This document shows positions 1 to 8,693 of a DNA stretch of 9,840 bases, piece after piece; position 1 is the stretch's first letter, and each line of letters begins with the position of its first letter. Origin of the DNA: DRGV01 sp018903055 [NCBI: bacterium] (GTDB taxonomy: Bacteria > UBP18 > UBA7526). The notes below the pieces were generated by a model. The model made no database searches. It saw nothing but the letters and a program-made list of their open reading frames with translations, and was not told the origin of the DNA. Position numbers and translations under genes: made by a program. The stretch spans positions 1 to 9,840 of the forward strand of contig JAHIPW010000022.1 of the NCBI GenBank assembly GCA_018903055.1, in the 5' to 3' direction.

Positions 1-3078
<3,078 letters not shown>

Positions 3079-3118
3079 ACCGCTTCTCCTTACAGAAATT
3101 GTAACATAATTTAGGCTT

Positions 3119-4255
3119 TTAGTCTACTCTGATTTTGATTAGTCTCATCAAACGATCTGAGGCATTAGGGATAAGTTGAGAGGATTTCTTTATTGCCTGG
3201 GTGCTGGTCATAGGATAAGGAGTGGTGGCCATTATTCCGTCTATTCCGTGCTTATAGACTACTTCGACACCTTCATCGACTTCTCCCACAATGGCTACTA
3301 CCGGGATATTGTGCTTTTTGGCTAATTTTGCTACCCCGATGGGCGTCTTTCCATATATCGTCTGGGAGTCCATCTTCCCTTCGCCAGTGATGACCAGGTC
3401 AGTATCCTTAAGATTTTTTTCTAAACCGATTGTCTCGATGACGATATCCACTCCCAATCTTATCCTGGCATCTAAGAAAGCAATCAAGCCTGCTCCCAAT
3501 CCACCGGCTGCTCCTGTTCCCGGGACATTCTTGATATCTTTTTTCAAATCTCTTTTAATGATGGAAGCATATCTCTTCAGATTCTTCTCCAATCTCTTAA
3601 CCATAGATGGAGTAGCCCCTTTCTGTGGAGCATAGACCCTGGCTGCCCCTTTTGCTCCAGTAAGGGGGTTGTCAACATCAGAGGCTACTAATACCTTTGT
3701 CTTCTTGATTCTCTCATCCAATTCAGAGACACTAATTTCCTCCAAATTTCCCAATGCTCCTCCTCCGAAACTAATCTCTCTTCCTCTCTTATCCAATAAT
3801 TTAGCCCCCAGAGCCTGGGCCATTCCTGCTCCCCCATCCACTGTGGCGCTTCCTCCGATACCCACGATAATCTTTCTACATCCTCTATCCAGAGCTGCCT
3901 TTATCAATTCTCCTGTTCCATAAGTAGTAGTCAATAGCGGATTCCTTTTCTTTTTAGGGACCAGGGGAAGGCCAGAGGCAGAAGCCATCTCAATTATCGC
4001 CGTCTTCCCGTCTCCCAAAATCCCGTAAGAGGCTTTTACTCTCTTCCCCAATGGCCCGGTCACTTCTTTTCTGATTATTCTTCCTTTAGTAGCATCCACT
4101 AAAGACCTTACTGTCCCTTCCCCTCCATCTGCCATGGGAGTTTTAACTATCTTTGCTTTAGGATAGACCCTTCTTATCCCTTTCTCAATCAAGTTAGCTA
4201 CTTCCAAAGCAGTTAAATTTCCCTTGAATGAATCGGGAGCAACAACTATTTTCAA
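3119..4255 (-). CDS. glxK: Glycerate 2-kinase (GarK/GlxK family), TTG start
   Basis: This enzyme phosphorylates D-glycerate with ATP. Members of the family make 2-phosphoglycerate, the substrate of enolase encoded two genes downstream. Family marks, numbered from the TTG: KIVVAPDSFKGNLTA at 2-16, TPMADGGEGT at 39-48, ASASGLPLVP at 91-100, VGIGGSATVDGGAGMAQALG at 131-150, ASDVDNPLTGAKGAARVYAP at 191-210, GTGAAGGLGAG at 247-257, and VITGEGKMDSQTIYGKTP at 288-305. The 378-residue length is normal. I chose TTG at 4255 because GGAG (4263-4266) sits 7 nt upstream and the protein then opens as (M)KIVVAPDSF, as the family does. The upstream ATG at 4285 adds ten residues encoded partly by a repeat array and has no ribosome site. 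The gene lies 86 bp after ksgA and 40 bp before the nucleotidase-like gene. The symbol glxK could equally be garK; the substrate is known only by family. Confidence 0.93.
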   Translation of the reverse strand: MKIVVAPDSFKGNLTALEVANLIEKGIRRVYPKAKIVKTPMADGGEGTVRSLVDATKGRIIRKEVTGPLGKRVKASYGILGDGKTAIIEMASASGLPLVPKKKRNPLLTTTYGTGELIKAALDRGCRKIIVGIGGSATVDGGAGMAQALGAKLLDKRGREISFGGGALGNLEEISVSELDERIKKTKVLVASDVDNPLTGAKGAARVYAPQKGATPSMVKRLEKNLKRYASIIKRDLKKDIKNVPGTGAAGGLGAGLIAFLDARIRLGVDIVIETIGLEKNLKDTDLVITGEGKMDSQTIYGKTPIGVAKLAKKHNIPVVAIVGEVDEGVEVVYKHGIDGIMATTPYPMTSTQAIKKSSQLIPNASDRLMRLIKIRVD

Positions 4256-4262
4256 TTTTTCA

Positions 4263-4266
4263 CTCC
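4263..4266 (-). promoter_or_regulatory. Shine-Dalgarno site deciding the TTG start of glycerate kinase
   Basis: The minus strand reads CGGAGTGAAAAATTGAAAATA. GGAG is 7 nt from TTG at 4255, and no comparable site precedes the ATG at 4285. Confidence 0.7.
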
Positions 4267-4284
4267 GTTCAAAATTTAAAGCCA

Positions 4285-4347
4285 CCGGCCGCAGGTCACA
4301 AGCTACAGGCTTGAAGCCTGAGGCTTGAGACTTGTAGCCTGTTACTC
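4285..4347. repeat. Degenerate heptamer array between ksgA and glycerate kinase
   Basis: Eight units of 7 bp: CCGGCCG, CAGGTCA, CAAGCTA, CAGGCTT, GAAGCCT, GAGGCTT, GAGACTT, GTAGCCT (4285-4340). A possible ninth, GTTACTC, contains the ksgA stop codon. Adjacent AAGCCT and AGGCTT units are complementary, so transcripts could fold into a hairpin of about 6-8 bp (CAGGCTTGAAGCCTG is a near-perfect palindrome). There is no U-tract, so it is not a classic terminator. Confidence 0.75.
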
Positions 4348-5247
4348 TCCTGCTATTAGATTACTTAGTCTTGCAAATTCCTCCAGGCTCAGGGTTTCTC
4401 CCCTTCTCAAGGATTTAATATCCGCTTTCTCTAAGATTTCTAAAACCTTCTTCTTGCTTAAGTCTAAATCCCTTGCTCGGCTAAGGGCATTCTTTAATGT
4501 TTTTCTTCTCTGTTCAAAGGCCGCTCTCACTACTTTAAAAAATAACTCCTCATCCTTAACCTCGACTGCCGGCTTCTCCCGGACCTCTAAATTCACTACA
4601 CAAGAATCGACCTCTGGCTCAGGAAGAAAAGCATTCCTAGGAACTTTTATTGTAATCTGCGGCTTGGTATAGTATTGGACCAACAGAGACAAAGCTCCAT
4701 AATCCTTAGTGCGCGGATTGGCCACCATTCTTCTTCCCACTTCCTTCTGAACCATAACCACAATATTAGATAGGATTTCCCTTGCCCTCAGAAGATGGAT
4801 AATGATGGGAGTAGTGATGTAGTAGGGAAGGTTAGCAACTACTTTAACCTTGTCTGCCAGTCTGCCTGTCTGCCAGTCTGCCTGTTTTTTAAACCGGATA
4901 ACCGGGTAACTGGGTAACCGGGTAACCAATTTCTTAAGATTTATTTTAAGAATATCAGCCTGAATAATTTCTACATTGGAATAGGATTTTAAGATTTCTT
5001 TAAGAAGTTTAACCAGATTCTCATCAATTTCTATAGCCAGAACTTTCTTGGCTTTTTCTGCCAACTTCTTTGTCAGGGTCCCTATTCCCGGTCCGATCTC
5101 GATGACGATATCATTTTTACTAAGATCGGCTATTTCTACTATCTTATTTAGTATCCCTTCATCTATTAAAAAGTTCTGCCCCAGCCTCTTCTTTATTCTT
5201 ATTCCATGCTCTCTCAAGAATTCCTTAGTTATCTTAGGTAAAGCCAT
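4342..5247 (-). CDS. ksgA: 16S rRNA dimethyladenosine transferase KsgA/RsmA, with repeat-encoded insert
   Basis: The enzyme dimethylates two adjacent adenines in helix 45 near the 3' end of 16S rRNA, using SAM. Motifs: RLGQNFLID at 21-29, SAM-binding VIEIGPGIGTLT at 48-59, acidic AIEIDENL at 71-78, the QAD motif at 96-98, and the catalytic NLPYYITTP at 139-147. Later come FLPEPEVDSCVV and AAFEQRRKTL in the C-terminal domain. At 301 residues it is about 25-35 longer than typical. The excess is residues about 107-133, encoded by two octamer repeat blocks immediately before the NLPY strand. The start is ATG with GAGG 4 nt upstream. It follows pdxA by 76 bp of repeat DNA, matching the surA-pdxA-ksgA order of E. 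coli. Frame and all motifs are intact, so it is probably functional. Confidence 0.96.
   Translation of the reverse strand: MALPKITKEFLREHGIRIKKRLGQNFLIDEGILNKIVEIADLSKNDIVIEIGPGIGTLTKKLAEKAKKVLAIEIDENLVKLLKEILKSYSNVEIIQADILKINLKKLVTRLPSYPVIRFKKQADWQTGRLADKVKVVANLPYYITTPIIIHLLRAREILSNIVVMVQKEVGRRMVANPRTKDYGALSLLVQYYTKPQITIKVPRNAFLPEPEVDSCVVNLEVREKPAVEVKDEELFFKVVRAAFEQRRKTLKNALSRARDLDLSKKKVLEILEKADIKSLRRGETLSLEEFARLSNLIAGE
4851..4884. repeat. Octamer array B inside ksgA (TGTCTGCC/AGTCTGCC)
   Basis: Four 8-bp units alternate TGTCTGCC, AGTCTGCC, TGTCTGCC, AGTCTGCC, followed by TG. On the coding strand they encode QADWQTGRLAD, which has no counterpart in ordinary KsgA proteins. Confidence 0.9.
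4894..4927. repeat. Octamer array A inside ksgA (CCGGGTAA)
   Basis: Four 8-bp units: CCGGATAA, CCGGGTAA, CTGGGTAA, CCGGGTAA, then CC. They encode LVTRLPSYPVIR. A run of T and A (4885-4893) separates this block from array B. Together they make an in-frame insert of about 77 bp. Confidence 0.9.
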
Positions 5248-5254
5248 CTTTCCT

Positions 5255-5340
5255 CGCTAACGCTCACCGTTTACCGCTCACTTTCTCACTTTCCCACTTT
5301 CTCCGATTCCCTGTTTCCCCGATTCACCGTCCCCCGCTCC
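5255..5340. repeat. Mixed heptamer/octamer array between pdxA and ksgA
   Basis: Heptamers CGCTCAC, CGTTTAC, CGCTCAC (5261-5281), preceded by a partial unit, give way to octamers TTTCTCAC, TTTCCCAC, TTTCTCCG, ATTCCCTG, TTTCCCCG, ATTCACCG (5282-5329). The period changes from 7 to 8 within one array. The pdxA TGA stop (5324-5326) lies inside the last octamer, so the final SGGR residues of PdxA are probably repeat-encoded. No terminator or promoter is visible here. Confidence 0.8.
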
Positions 5341-6331
5341 TCGCCTTGACTAACTTGGCAGCTAATCCTATGGCTTCTATCAAACTCTGGGGATTGGCAA
5401 CACCTTTTCCTGCAATCTCATAGGCCGTTCCATGGTCAACAGAAGTCCTGATAATGGGAAGGCCCAGAGTGATATTTACCCCTTTATCAAAGGCTAGCAT
5501 CTTCAAAGGGATTAATCCCTGATCGTGATACATACATATCACGCAGTCAAACTCCCCTTGCAAAGCACGATAGAAAACAGTGTCCGGAGAAATAGGTCCT
5601 TCTACTCTTATTCCTTTCTTCTTTGCCTCTTCCACTGCCGGGATAATAAACTCTTTCTCCTCTTTGCCGAACAACCCCTCTTCTCCTGCATGAGGGTTTA
5701 GGCCCGCCACTCCAATCCTCGGTTTTTTTGTTCCAAAATATTTCATATTATCCCAGGTCAGTCTTATTGTCTGATAAATCTTTTCCTTGCTTAGGGATGA
5801 ACTTACTTTACTTAAAGGCAGATGAGTAGTCACTAAGACCACCCTCAAAGGGCCTCCCACAAGCATCATAGCATAATTCTTTGTCTTGGTCAGATGGGCA
5901 AGGAGTTCTGTATGGCCAGGGAACTCAAAACCTGCTTTTTTTAATCCCTCTTTATTTATAGGTGCAGTAACAATAGCATTAATCTCTCCCTTTCTTGCCA
6001 GAGAGACCGCTTTCTTTATATAGCCTACTGCTGCTTTGGCAGCCATCTTATTAACCGTTCCTATCTTAAGCCTTCCCATCTTGATATTTTTTAAATCTAC
6101 CAAATCAATGGTCCCGAACTTAAATTTCGCCTCTCCTATCCTACTAATAGAATTAATCTTTAACTCCGAACTCCGAACTATTAACTCCGAACTCATTACC
6201 TTTCCATCTCCAATGACTAAAGGAGAAGAAATCCTATAAACCTCTTTTTTGCTCAGAGCCTTTACAATAATCTCCGGCCCAATCCCTGCGGCATCCCCCA
6301 TAGTAATCCCAATTATCGGTTTTTTACCCAT
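5324..6331 (-). CDS. pdxA: 4-hydroxythreonine-4-phosphate dehydrogenase PdxA
   Basis: PdxA oxidises 4-phosphohydroxy-L-threonine in the DXP-dependent route to pyridoxal 5'-phosphate. It is a cytoplasmic, metal-dependent, NAD-linked enzyme. Motifs: ITMGDAAGIGPEI at 9-21 (usual GDPAGIGPE with Pro replaced by Ala), PGHTE at 138-142 (substrate His-Thr), TTHLPL at 168-173, GLNPHAGE at 210-217 and MYHDQGLIPLK at 267-277. Metal ligands correspond to H170, H213 and H269, with substrate contacts K277, N286 and R295. Length (335) is typical. Residues about 44-58 (SSELIVRSSELK) are encoded by a heptamer array. AAGGG lies 7 nt before the ATG. Two terminators separate it from surA, so it may have its own or an attenuated transcript. 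A PdxA2-type paralogue acting on D-threonate or D-erythronate phosphate is possible, but the ksgA neighbour favours PdxA. Confidence 0.94.
   Translation of the reverse strand: MGKKPIIGITMGDAAGIGPEIIVKALSKKEVYRISSPLVIGDGKVMSSELIVRSSELKINSISRIGEAKFKFGTIDLVDLKNIKMGRLKIGTVNKMAAKAAVGYIKKAVSLARKGEINAIVTAPINKEGLKKAGFEFPGHTELLAHLTKTKNYAMMLVGGPLRVVLVTTHLPLSKVSSSLSKEKIYQTIRLTWDNMKYFGTKKPRIGVAGLNPHAGEEGLFGKEEKEFIIPAVEEAKKKGIRVEGPISPDTVFYRALQGEFDCVICMYHDQGLIPLKMLAFDKGVNITLGLPIIRTSVDHGTAYEIAGKGVANPQSLIEAIGLAAKLVKARSGGR
6160..6201. repeat. Heptamer array inside pdxA (CGAACTC/TTAACTC)
   Basis: Units TTAACTC, CGAACTC, CGAACTA, TTAACTC, CGAACTC run over 6160-6194, with a degenerate sixth to 6201. In total this is 42 bp, or 14 codons. 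They encode the duplicated peptide SSEL-IVR-SSEL near residue 50, a surface-loop position ahead of the first conserved core segments. Confidence 0.85.
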
Positions 6332-6348
6332 CCAAAATCCCTTAAGTG

Positions 6349-6374
6349 AAAAAAGAGAGCTTTTCTCCGCTCTC
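6349..6374 (-). terminator. Intrinsic terminator T2 upstream of pdxA
   Basis: In the minus-strand RNA, GAGAGC (6369-6374) pairs with GCUCUC (6355-6360) across an 8-nt loop, followed by six U (6349-6354). It lies only 17 nt before the pdxA start codon, so as a terminator it would block read-through into pdxA unless relieved. Confidence 0.65.
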
Positions 6375-6431
6375 CCTGGTTATTTTTAGGTATCGGAACT
6401 TCAATAAGTAAAAAAACGGCGGAGAGCGAAG
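6365..6431 (-). promoter_or_regulatory. Possible antiterminator pairing between T1 and T2
   Basis: RNA from 6431-6421 (CUUCGCUCUCC) can pair with RNA from 6375-6365 (GGAGAGCGGAG): 11 bp with one G-U. This would consume the loop and part of the 3' arm of T1 and the 5' arm of T2, so it is mutually exclusive with both hairpins. It could be a read-through switch or a by-product of the repeat-rich sequence; no ligand or leader peptide is visible. Confidence 0.3.
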
Positions 6432-6439
6432 CGCGCCGT
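6410..6439 (-). terminator. Intrinsic terminator T1 after the SurA-like gene
   Basis: The stem ACGGCG (6434-6439, RNA 5' side) and CGCCGT (6416-6421) encloses a 12-nt loop and is followed by seven U (6410-6416). It begins 14 nt after the TGA of the upstream gene. Confidence 0.8.
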
Positions 6440-6453
6440 CATTTTTCTTGTGA

Positions 6454-7452
6454 TCAAAGGCTGATCTCAATTTCCTGTTTTGCCTTTAGTTCTTCAAGAT
6501 ATTCCTCAATCTTTTGCTCCATTCTCTGAGAAGAGAGGATGTTCCTGATCACCTCTTTTGCTTCTGAAAGTTCCTTTACTCTCGCTTCTTCTTTCTTCTC
6601 CAGTTTAATGATATGACAGCCGGACTCTGTCTTAACTATCGAGCTTATCTCGCCCTCTTTTAGATTAAAGGCTACCTCTTCAATTTTTCTATCGAGCTGG
6701 CCTCTTTTGAAGGAACCCAGATAACCCCCCTTTGCCACCTCTTCAAAATTGGTTCCAGATTTAATTCTCTTCAATGCTTTTTCAGCCTGAAAATAGTCCT
6801 TGAAGAAGATATGTCTTATTTTCACCTTCTCTTCCTCTTTAAACCTTTTTTTATTCTTCTCATAATATTCCCTGATCTCCTTCTTGGATACTTCAATCTC
6901 GGGTTTTACCTCTCTATCGATGAGTTTTTTAATCATGAGTTCTTCTTCATATCTTTTCTTTAAATCCTCTATCTTCATTCCTTCTTGTTCTAAGGCCATC
7001 TCAAAGGCCTTCTCAGAGAGAAATGTTGACTTCATTCTTTCGATATTCTCATGAACCTCCCCTTGTGAGACCCTAATCCCCTCCCTCTTTGCCTCTTGCA
7101 AAAGAAGTCTATTCTCAATCATCCTCTCTAATAGATTCCTCTCGGAAGGCATCTTCTCTCCTTCAGGAAGGGCACTTTTTAATTCTCGATAGGCCTTTTC
7201 CAGTTCAGTAAGGGTGATGATCTCATCGTTTAACCGGGCAACGACGCGCTCTACAATCTCGGCCTGGGAATAACTGACGAAAACCAGCATTAGAAATAAC
7301 AATATCGGTAACGAGTAACGAGTTGTCCGCCCCAAGGGGGCGAGACCTCGCCATTGGCGGGCGAGTTGCGAGTTAAACCCGTAACCCGTAACCCGTAACC
7401 TGTAACCCGTAACCTGTAACCCGTGACCCGTGACCCGTAATTTCTCCTTCAT
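6454..7452 (-). CDS. Periplasmic SurA-like peptidyl-prolyl isomerase/chaperone
   Basis: A 332-residue exported foldase. Residues about 48-64 form a hydrophobic signal core ending YSQA-E. A SurA_N-like chaperone helix bundle follows (VERVVARLNDEIITLTELEK at 67-86, then about 105-185). One parvulin domain spans about 208-287, with the conserved RHI His at 214, GGYLGSFKRGQL and SGCHIIKL. The part between FEEVA and GGYLG is about ten residues shorter than usual in parvulins. Between MKEK and the hydrophobic core lie about 44 residues encoded entirely by heptamer repeats and a hairpin core, so the n-region is abnormally long. The start overlaps the previous stop as ATGA. A TTG at 7335 would give a normal short n-region but would lie inside the repeat core. 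It shares architecture with the upstream lipoprotein, so the two are probably tandem paralogues. Position before pdxA and ksgA matches E. coli surA. Confidence 0.9.
   Translation of the reverse strand: MKEKLRVTGHGLQVTGYRLRVTGYGFNSQLARQWRGLAPLGRTTRYSLPILLFLMLVFVSYSQAEIVERVVARLNDEIITLTELEKAYRELKSALPEGEKMPSERNLLERMIENRLLLQEAKREGIRVSQGEVHENIERMKSTFLSEKAFEMALEQEGMKIEDLKKRYEEELMIKKLIDREVKPEIEVSKKEIREYYEKNKKRFKEEEKVKIRHIFFKDYFQAEKALKRIKSGTNFEEVAKGGYLGSFKRGQLDRKIEEVAFNLKEGEISSIVKTESGCHIIKLEKKEEARVKELSEAKEVIRNILSSQRMEQKIEEYLEELKAKQEIEISL
7308..7440. repeat. Heptamer-hairpin-heptamer element in the SurA-like N-terminus
   Basis: Two GTAACGA units (7308-7321) and nine CCCGTAA-type heptamers (7378-7440; variants CCTGTAA and CCCGTGA) flank a GC-rich core. 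The core has two hairpins: CGCCCC/GGGGCG (7328-7333 and 7337-7342) and CTCGCC/GGCGAG (7347-7352 and 7360-7365). The nine heptamers are exactly 63 bp and encode three 7-residue copies: LRVTGHG, LQVTGYR, LRVTGYG. Confidence 0.93.
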
Positions 7453-8351
7453 CTAAGCAATTCCTCGTTGATCTCAATCTTTGCCTGGACACGAAGGCCC
7501 AGGAGCCACTCCTTTAATGCCCCTTCTCTCCTCTCAAGGAGAAGCTTCTCTTTAATCTCTTTTCTGGCCTCTTTTAAACTCACCATTCTGGGAGGCAAGA
7601 CCTTTTCCAATTTAAAGATGTGCCAGCCATAGGGAGATTCCACGGGATAGCTCACCTCGCCCGGGGAAAGTTTACCCACCGCCTCCTCCCATTCAGCAAG
7701 CATCTCTTCCGTAGAGAAGTAACCCATATCTCCTCCCCGTTCCTTATCCGGGCTCAAAGATCTCTTCCGGGCCAGTTCCTCAAACCCCTCTCCCTTACCC
7801 AAGGCCTTGAGAATCTCCTCTGCCTCCGCTTGGTTCTCCACCAGAATCTGACGGATCCTGAACCTCTTCGGTTCTCTGAATTGGTCTTGATGTTCTTGAT
7901 AGTAGGTGATAATTTCTTTCTCGCTCACCTTTAGGGGAAGATAGACCTGGGAGGTAATGAGCTTATCAAGCAGGATATTTTCTTTTACTCCGTTCTTCCA
8001 TTCCTCAAAGGTTGTTCCCTCCTTGGTTAAAAAAGTAACAAATTCACTCTTGGGATAGGAGCCCATGGTCTCCTTTATTCTCTGATTTAATTCCTCATCA
8101 GTAACGGCGAGTCCCATCCTCCTCGCCTCCTGAAGATTGAGCCTCTTCTCAATCAATTGATCGAGGACCCTTCTCTTTAGGCCAGGGATCTCCTCTTTGC
8201 TGGGAGAATAGGGCAAGAGGACCTTATTAAACTCCTCTAAGGTAATGGGCTCTCCATTGACCCGAGCAACTATCCCCTTCTCCTCTGGCCTCTTTCTACA
8301 GCCAGTAAATAAAAGAATAACAACCAGGGATAAAAAAAACACTCTCCTCAT
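7449..8351 (-). CDS. PpiC/SurA-type parvulin lipoprotein
   Basis: A 300-residue foldase anchored by lipid. The signal MRRVFFLSLVVILLFTGC ends in the lipobox LFTGC with Cys18 as the acylation site. A SurA_N-like segment (GIVARVNGEPITLEEFNKVL at 26-45) and helices to about 150 precede one parvulin domain at about 163-250. That domain has ELARKRSLSPDKERGGDMGYF, LSPGEVSYPV and YGWHIFKLEKV. The first active-site His of parvulins (R-H-I-L) is Gln here (IRQIL, Q168) while the second His (H244) is kept, so isomerase activity may be weak and chaperoning the main job. AAGGAG sits 6 nt before the ATG. It overlaps the next gene by 4 nt (ATGA), so the two are translationally coupled. It may be PrsA-like in role, but the two-gene layout with a SurA-like partner suggests outer-membrane protein assembly (inference). 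Confidence 0.92.
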   Translation of the reverse strand: MRRVFFLSLVVILLFTGCRKRPEEKGIVARVNGEPITLEEFNKVLLPYSPSKEEIPGLKRRVLDQLIEKRLNLQEARRMGLAVTDEELNQRIKETMGSYPKSEFVTFLTKEGTTFEEWKNGVKENILLDKLITSQVYLPLKVSEKEIITYYQEHQDQFREPKRFRIRQILVENQAEAEEILKALGKGEGFEELARKRSLSPDKERGGDMGYFSTEEMLAEWEEAVGKLSPGEVSYPVESPYGWHIFKLEKVLPPRMVSLKEARKEIKEKLLLERREGALKEWLLGLRVQAKIEINEELLR

Positions 8352-8371
8352 TTTCTGCTCCTTTTAAAGTT

Positions 8372-8432
8372 ATTCGCATAGATTCGCGTTCTTAAAATTC
8401 GCGATCATTCGCGTCTTCGCGTCTTCGCGTCT
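8372..8432. repeat. TTCGCGTC octamer array upstream of the parvulin lipoprotein
   Basis: Three perfect TTCGCGTC units (8408-8431) are preceded by degenerate ATTCGC-type units (8372-8407). It occupies nearly all of the gap between the small ORF and the lipoprotein ribosome site, so it would form most of the 5' leader. Confidence 0.85.
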
Positions 8433-8434
8433 AT

Positions 8435-8463
8435 AGTTTAGCATATCAGAGGAGTTTTTGCAA
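8435..8463 (-). promoter_or_regulatory. Candidate promoter for the foldase pair
   Basis: On the minus strand, TTGCAA (8458-8463), a 17-nt spacer and TAAACT (8435-8440) preceded by TG form a weak -35 with an extended -10. It lies at the end of the small ORF. It would supply transcription downstream of the terminator at 8601-8644. Each box matches consensus at 4 of 6 positions, so this is tentative. Confidence 0.33.
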
Positions 8464-8586
8464 AACATTCTTCAGGGCTTTAACACTCTTTTCTTTCAAA
8501 ATAAAGGAGACCCCGTTCTCTTCTTGGTATATTTTCCCTTTGATGAGATTCTTAATATTTTTAGGAATTTCTTCTAATTTTAGCAC
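8446..8586 (-). CDS. Small ORF, 46 residues, unknown function (possible gene remnant)
   Basis: A GTG-initiated frame reads (M)LKLEEIPKNIKNLIKGK, then IYQEENGVSFILKEKSVKAL, ending KNVLQKLL with TGA. It looks like a real peptide: amphipathic, Lys/Glu/Leu rich, no low-complexity repeats, and no array DNA inside it, although arrays flank it. The ribosome site is weak (GGGTAGG just before GTG), and an intrinsic hairpin lies only about 15 nt upstream, leaving no room for a promoter. It may therefore be the surviving C-terminal tail of a larger gene. A tail such as the Mfd C-terminal domain is a guess based on the GVSFIL-x-LKNVLQKLL pattern. I do not recognise a family. Confidence 0.4.
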   Translation of the reverse strand: MLKLEEIPKNIKNLIKGKIYQEENGVSFILKEKSVKALKNVLQKLL

Positions 8587-8600
8587 AACCTACCCTAAAA

Positions 8601-8644
8601 CACAAAAAGCAGAAGCCTTTTATGAGACTCCTGCAGTTTTTGTG
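8601..8644. terminator. Bidirectional-type intrinsic terminator after the zinc-ribbon gene
   Basis: Plus-strand GCAGAAGCC (8609-8617) pairs with GACTCCTGC (8626-8634), 9 bp with two G-T pairs, across an 8-nt loop. The stem is flanked by CACAAAAA (8601-8608) and TTTTTGTG (8637-8644), which supply a U-rich tail in either direction and can extend the stem. On the minus strand it ends transcription coming from 8815-9324. Confidence 0.75.
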
Positions 8645-8658
8645 ATACGTTGAAAGGT

Positions 8659-8682
8659 TGCCTGTCCGGTGGCCAGACGGGC
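8659..8682. repeat. GC-rich hairpin GCCTGTC/GACGGGC
   Basis: GCCTGTC and GACGGGC (one G-T pair) enclose a short loop. It shares TGCCTGTCC with the start of the hairpin at 8760, suggesting related repeat cores. Confidence 0.5.
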
Positions 8683-8693
8683 GCCACTTGATT

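Noticed and set aside
3079-3118. Terminator or promoter between glycerate kinase and the TPR gene
   Set aside because: The 40-bp gap shows no stem with a U-run and no paired -35/-10 boxes.
4256-4285. ATG at 4285 as start of glycerate kinase
   Set aside because: It lies at the edge of the repeat array with no ribosome site; TTG at 4255 has GGAG at good spacing and fits the family N-terminus.
7333-7335. TTG at 7335 as the true start of the SurA-like gene
   Set aside because: It would give a neat signal peptide, but it lies inside a hairpin core and the ATGA overlap at 7452 is a typical coupled start. Kept only as an alternative.
7378-7440. Array resembling a CRISPR
   Set aside because: Units are 7 bp in direct contact, with no spacers and no cas genes in the window.
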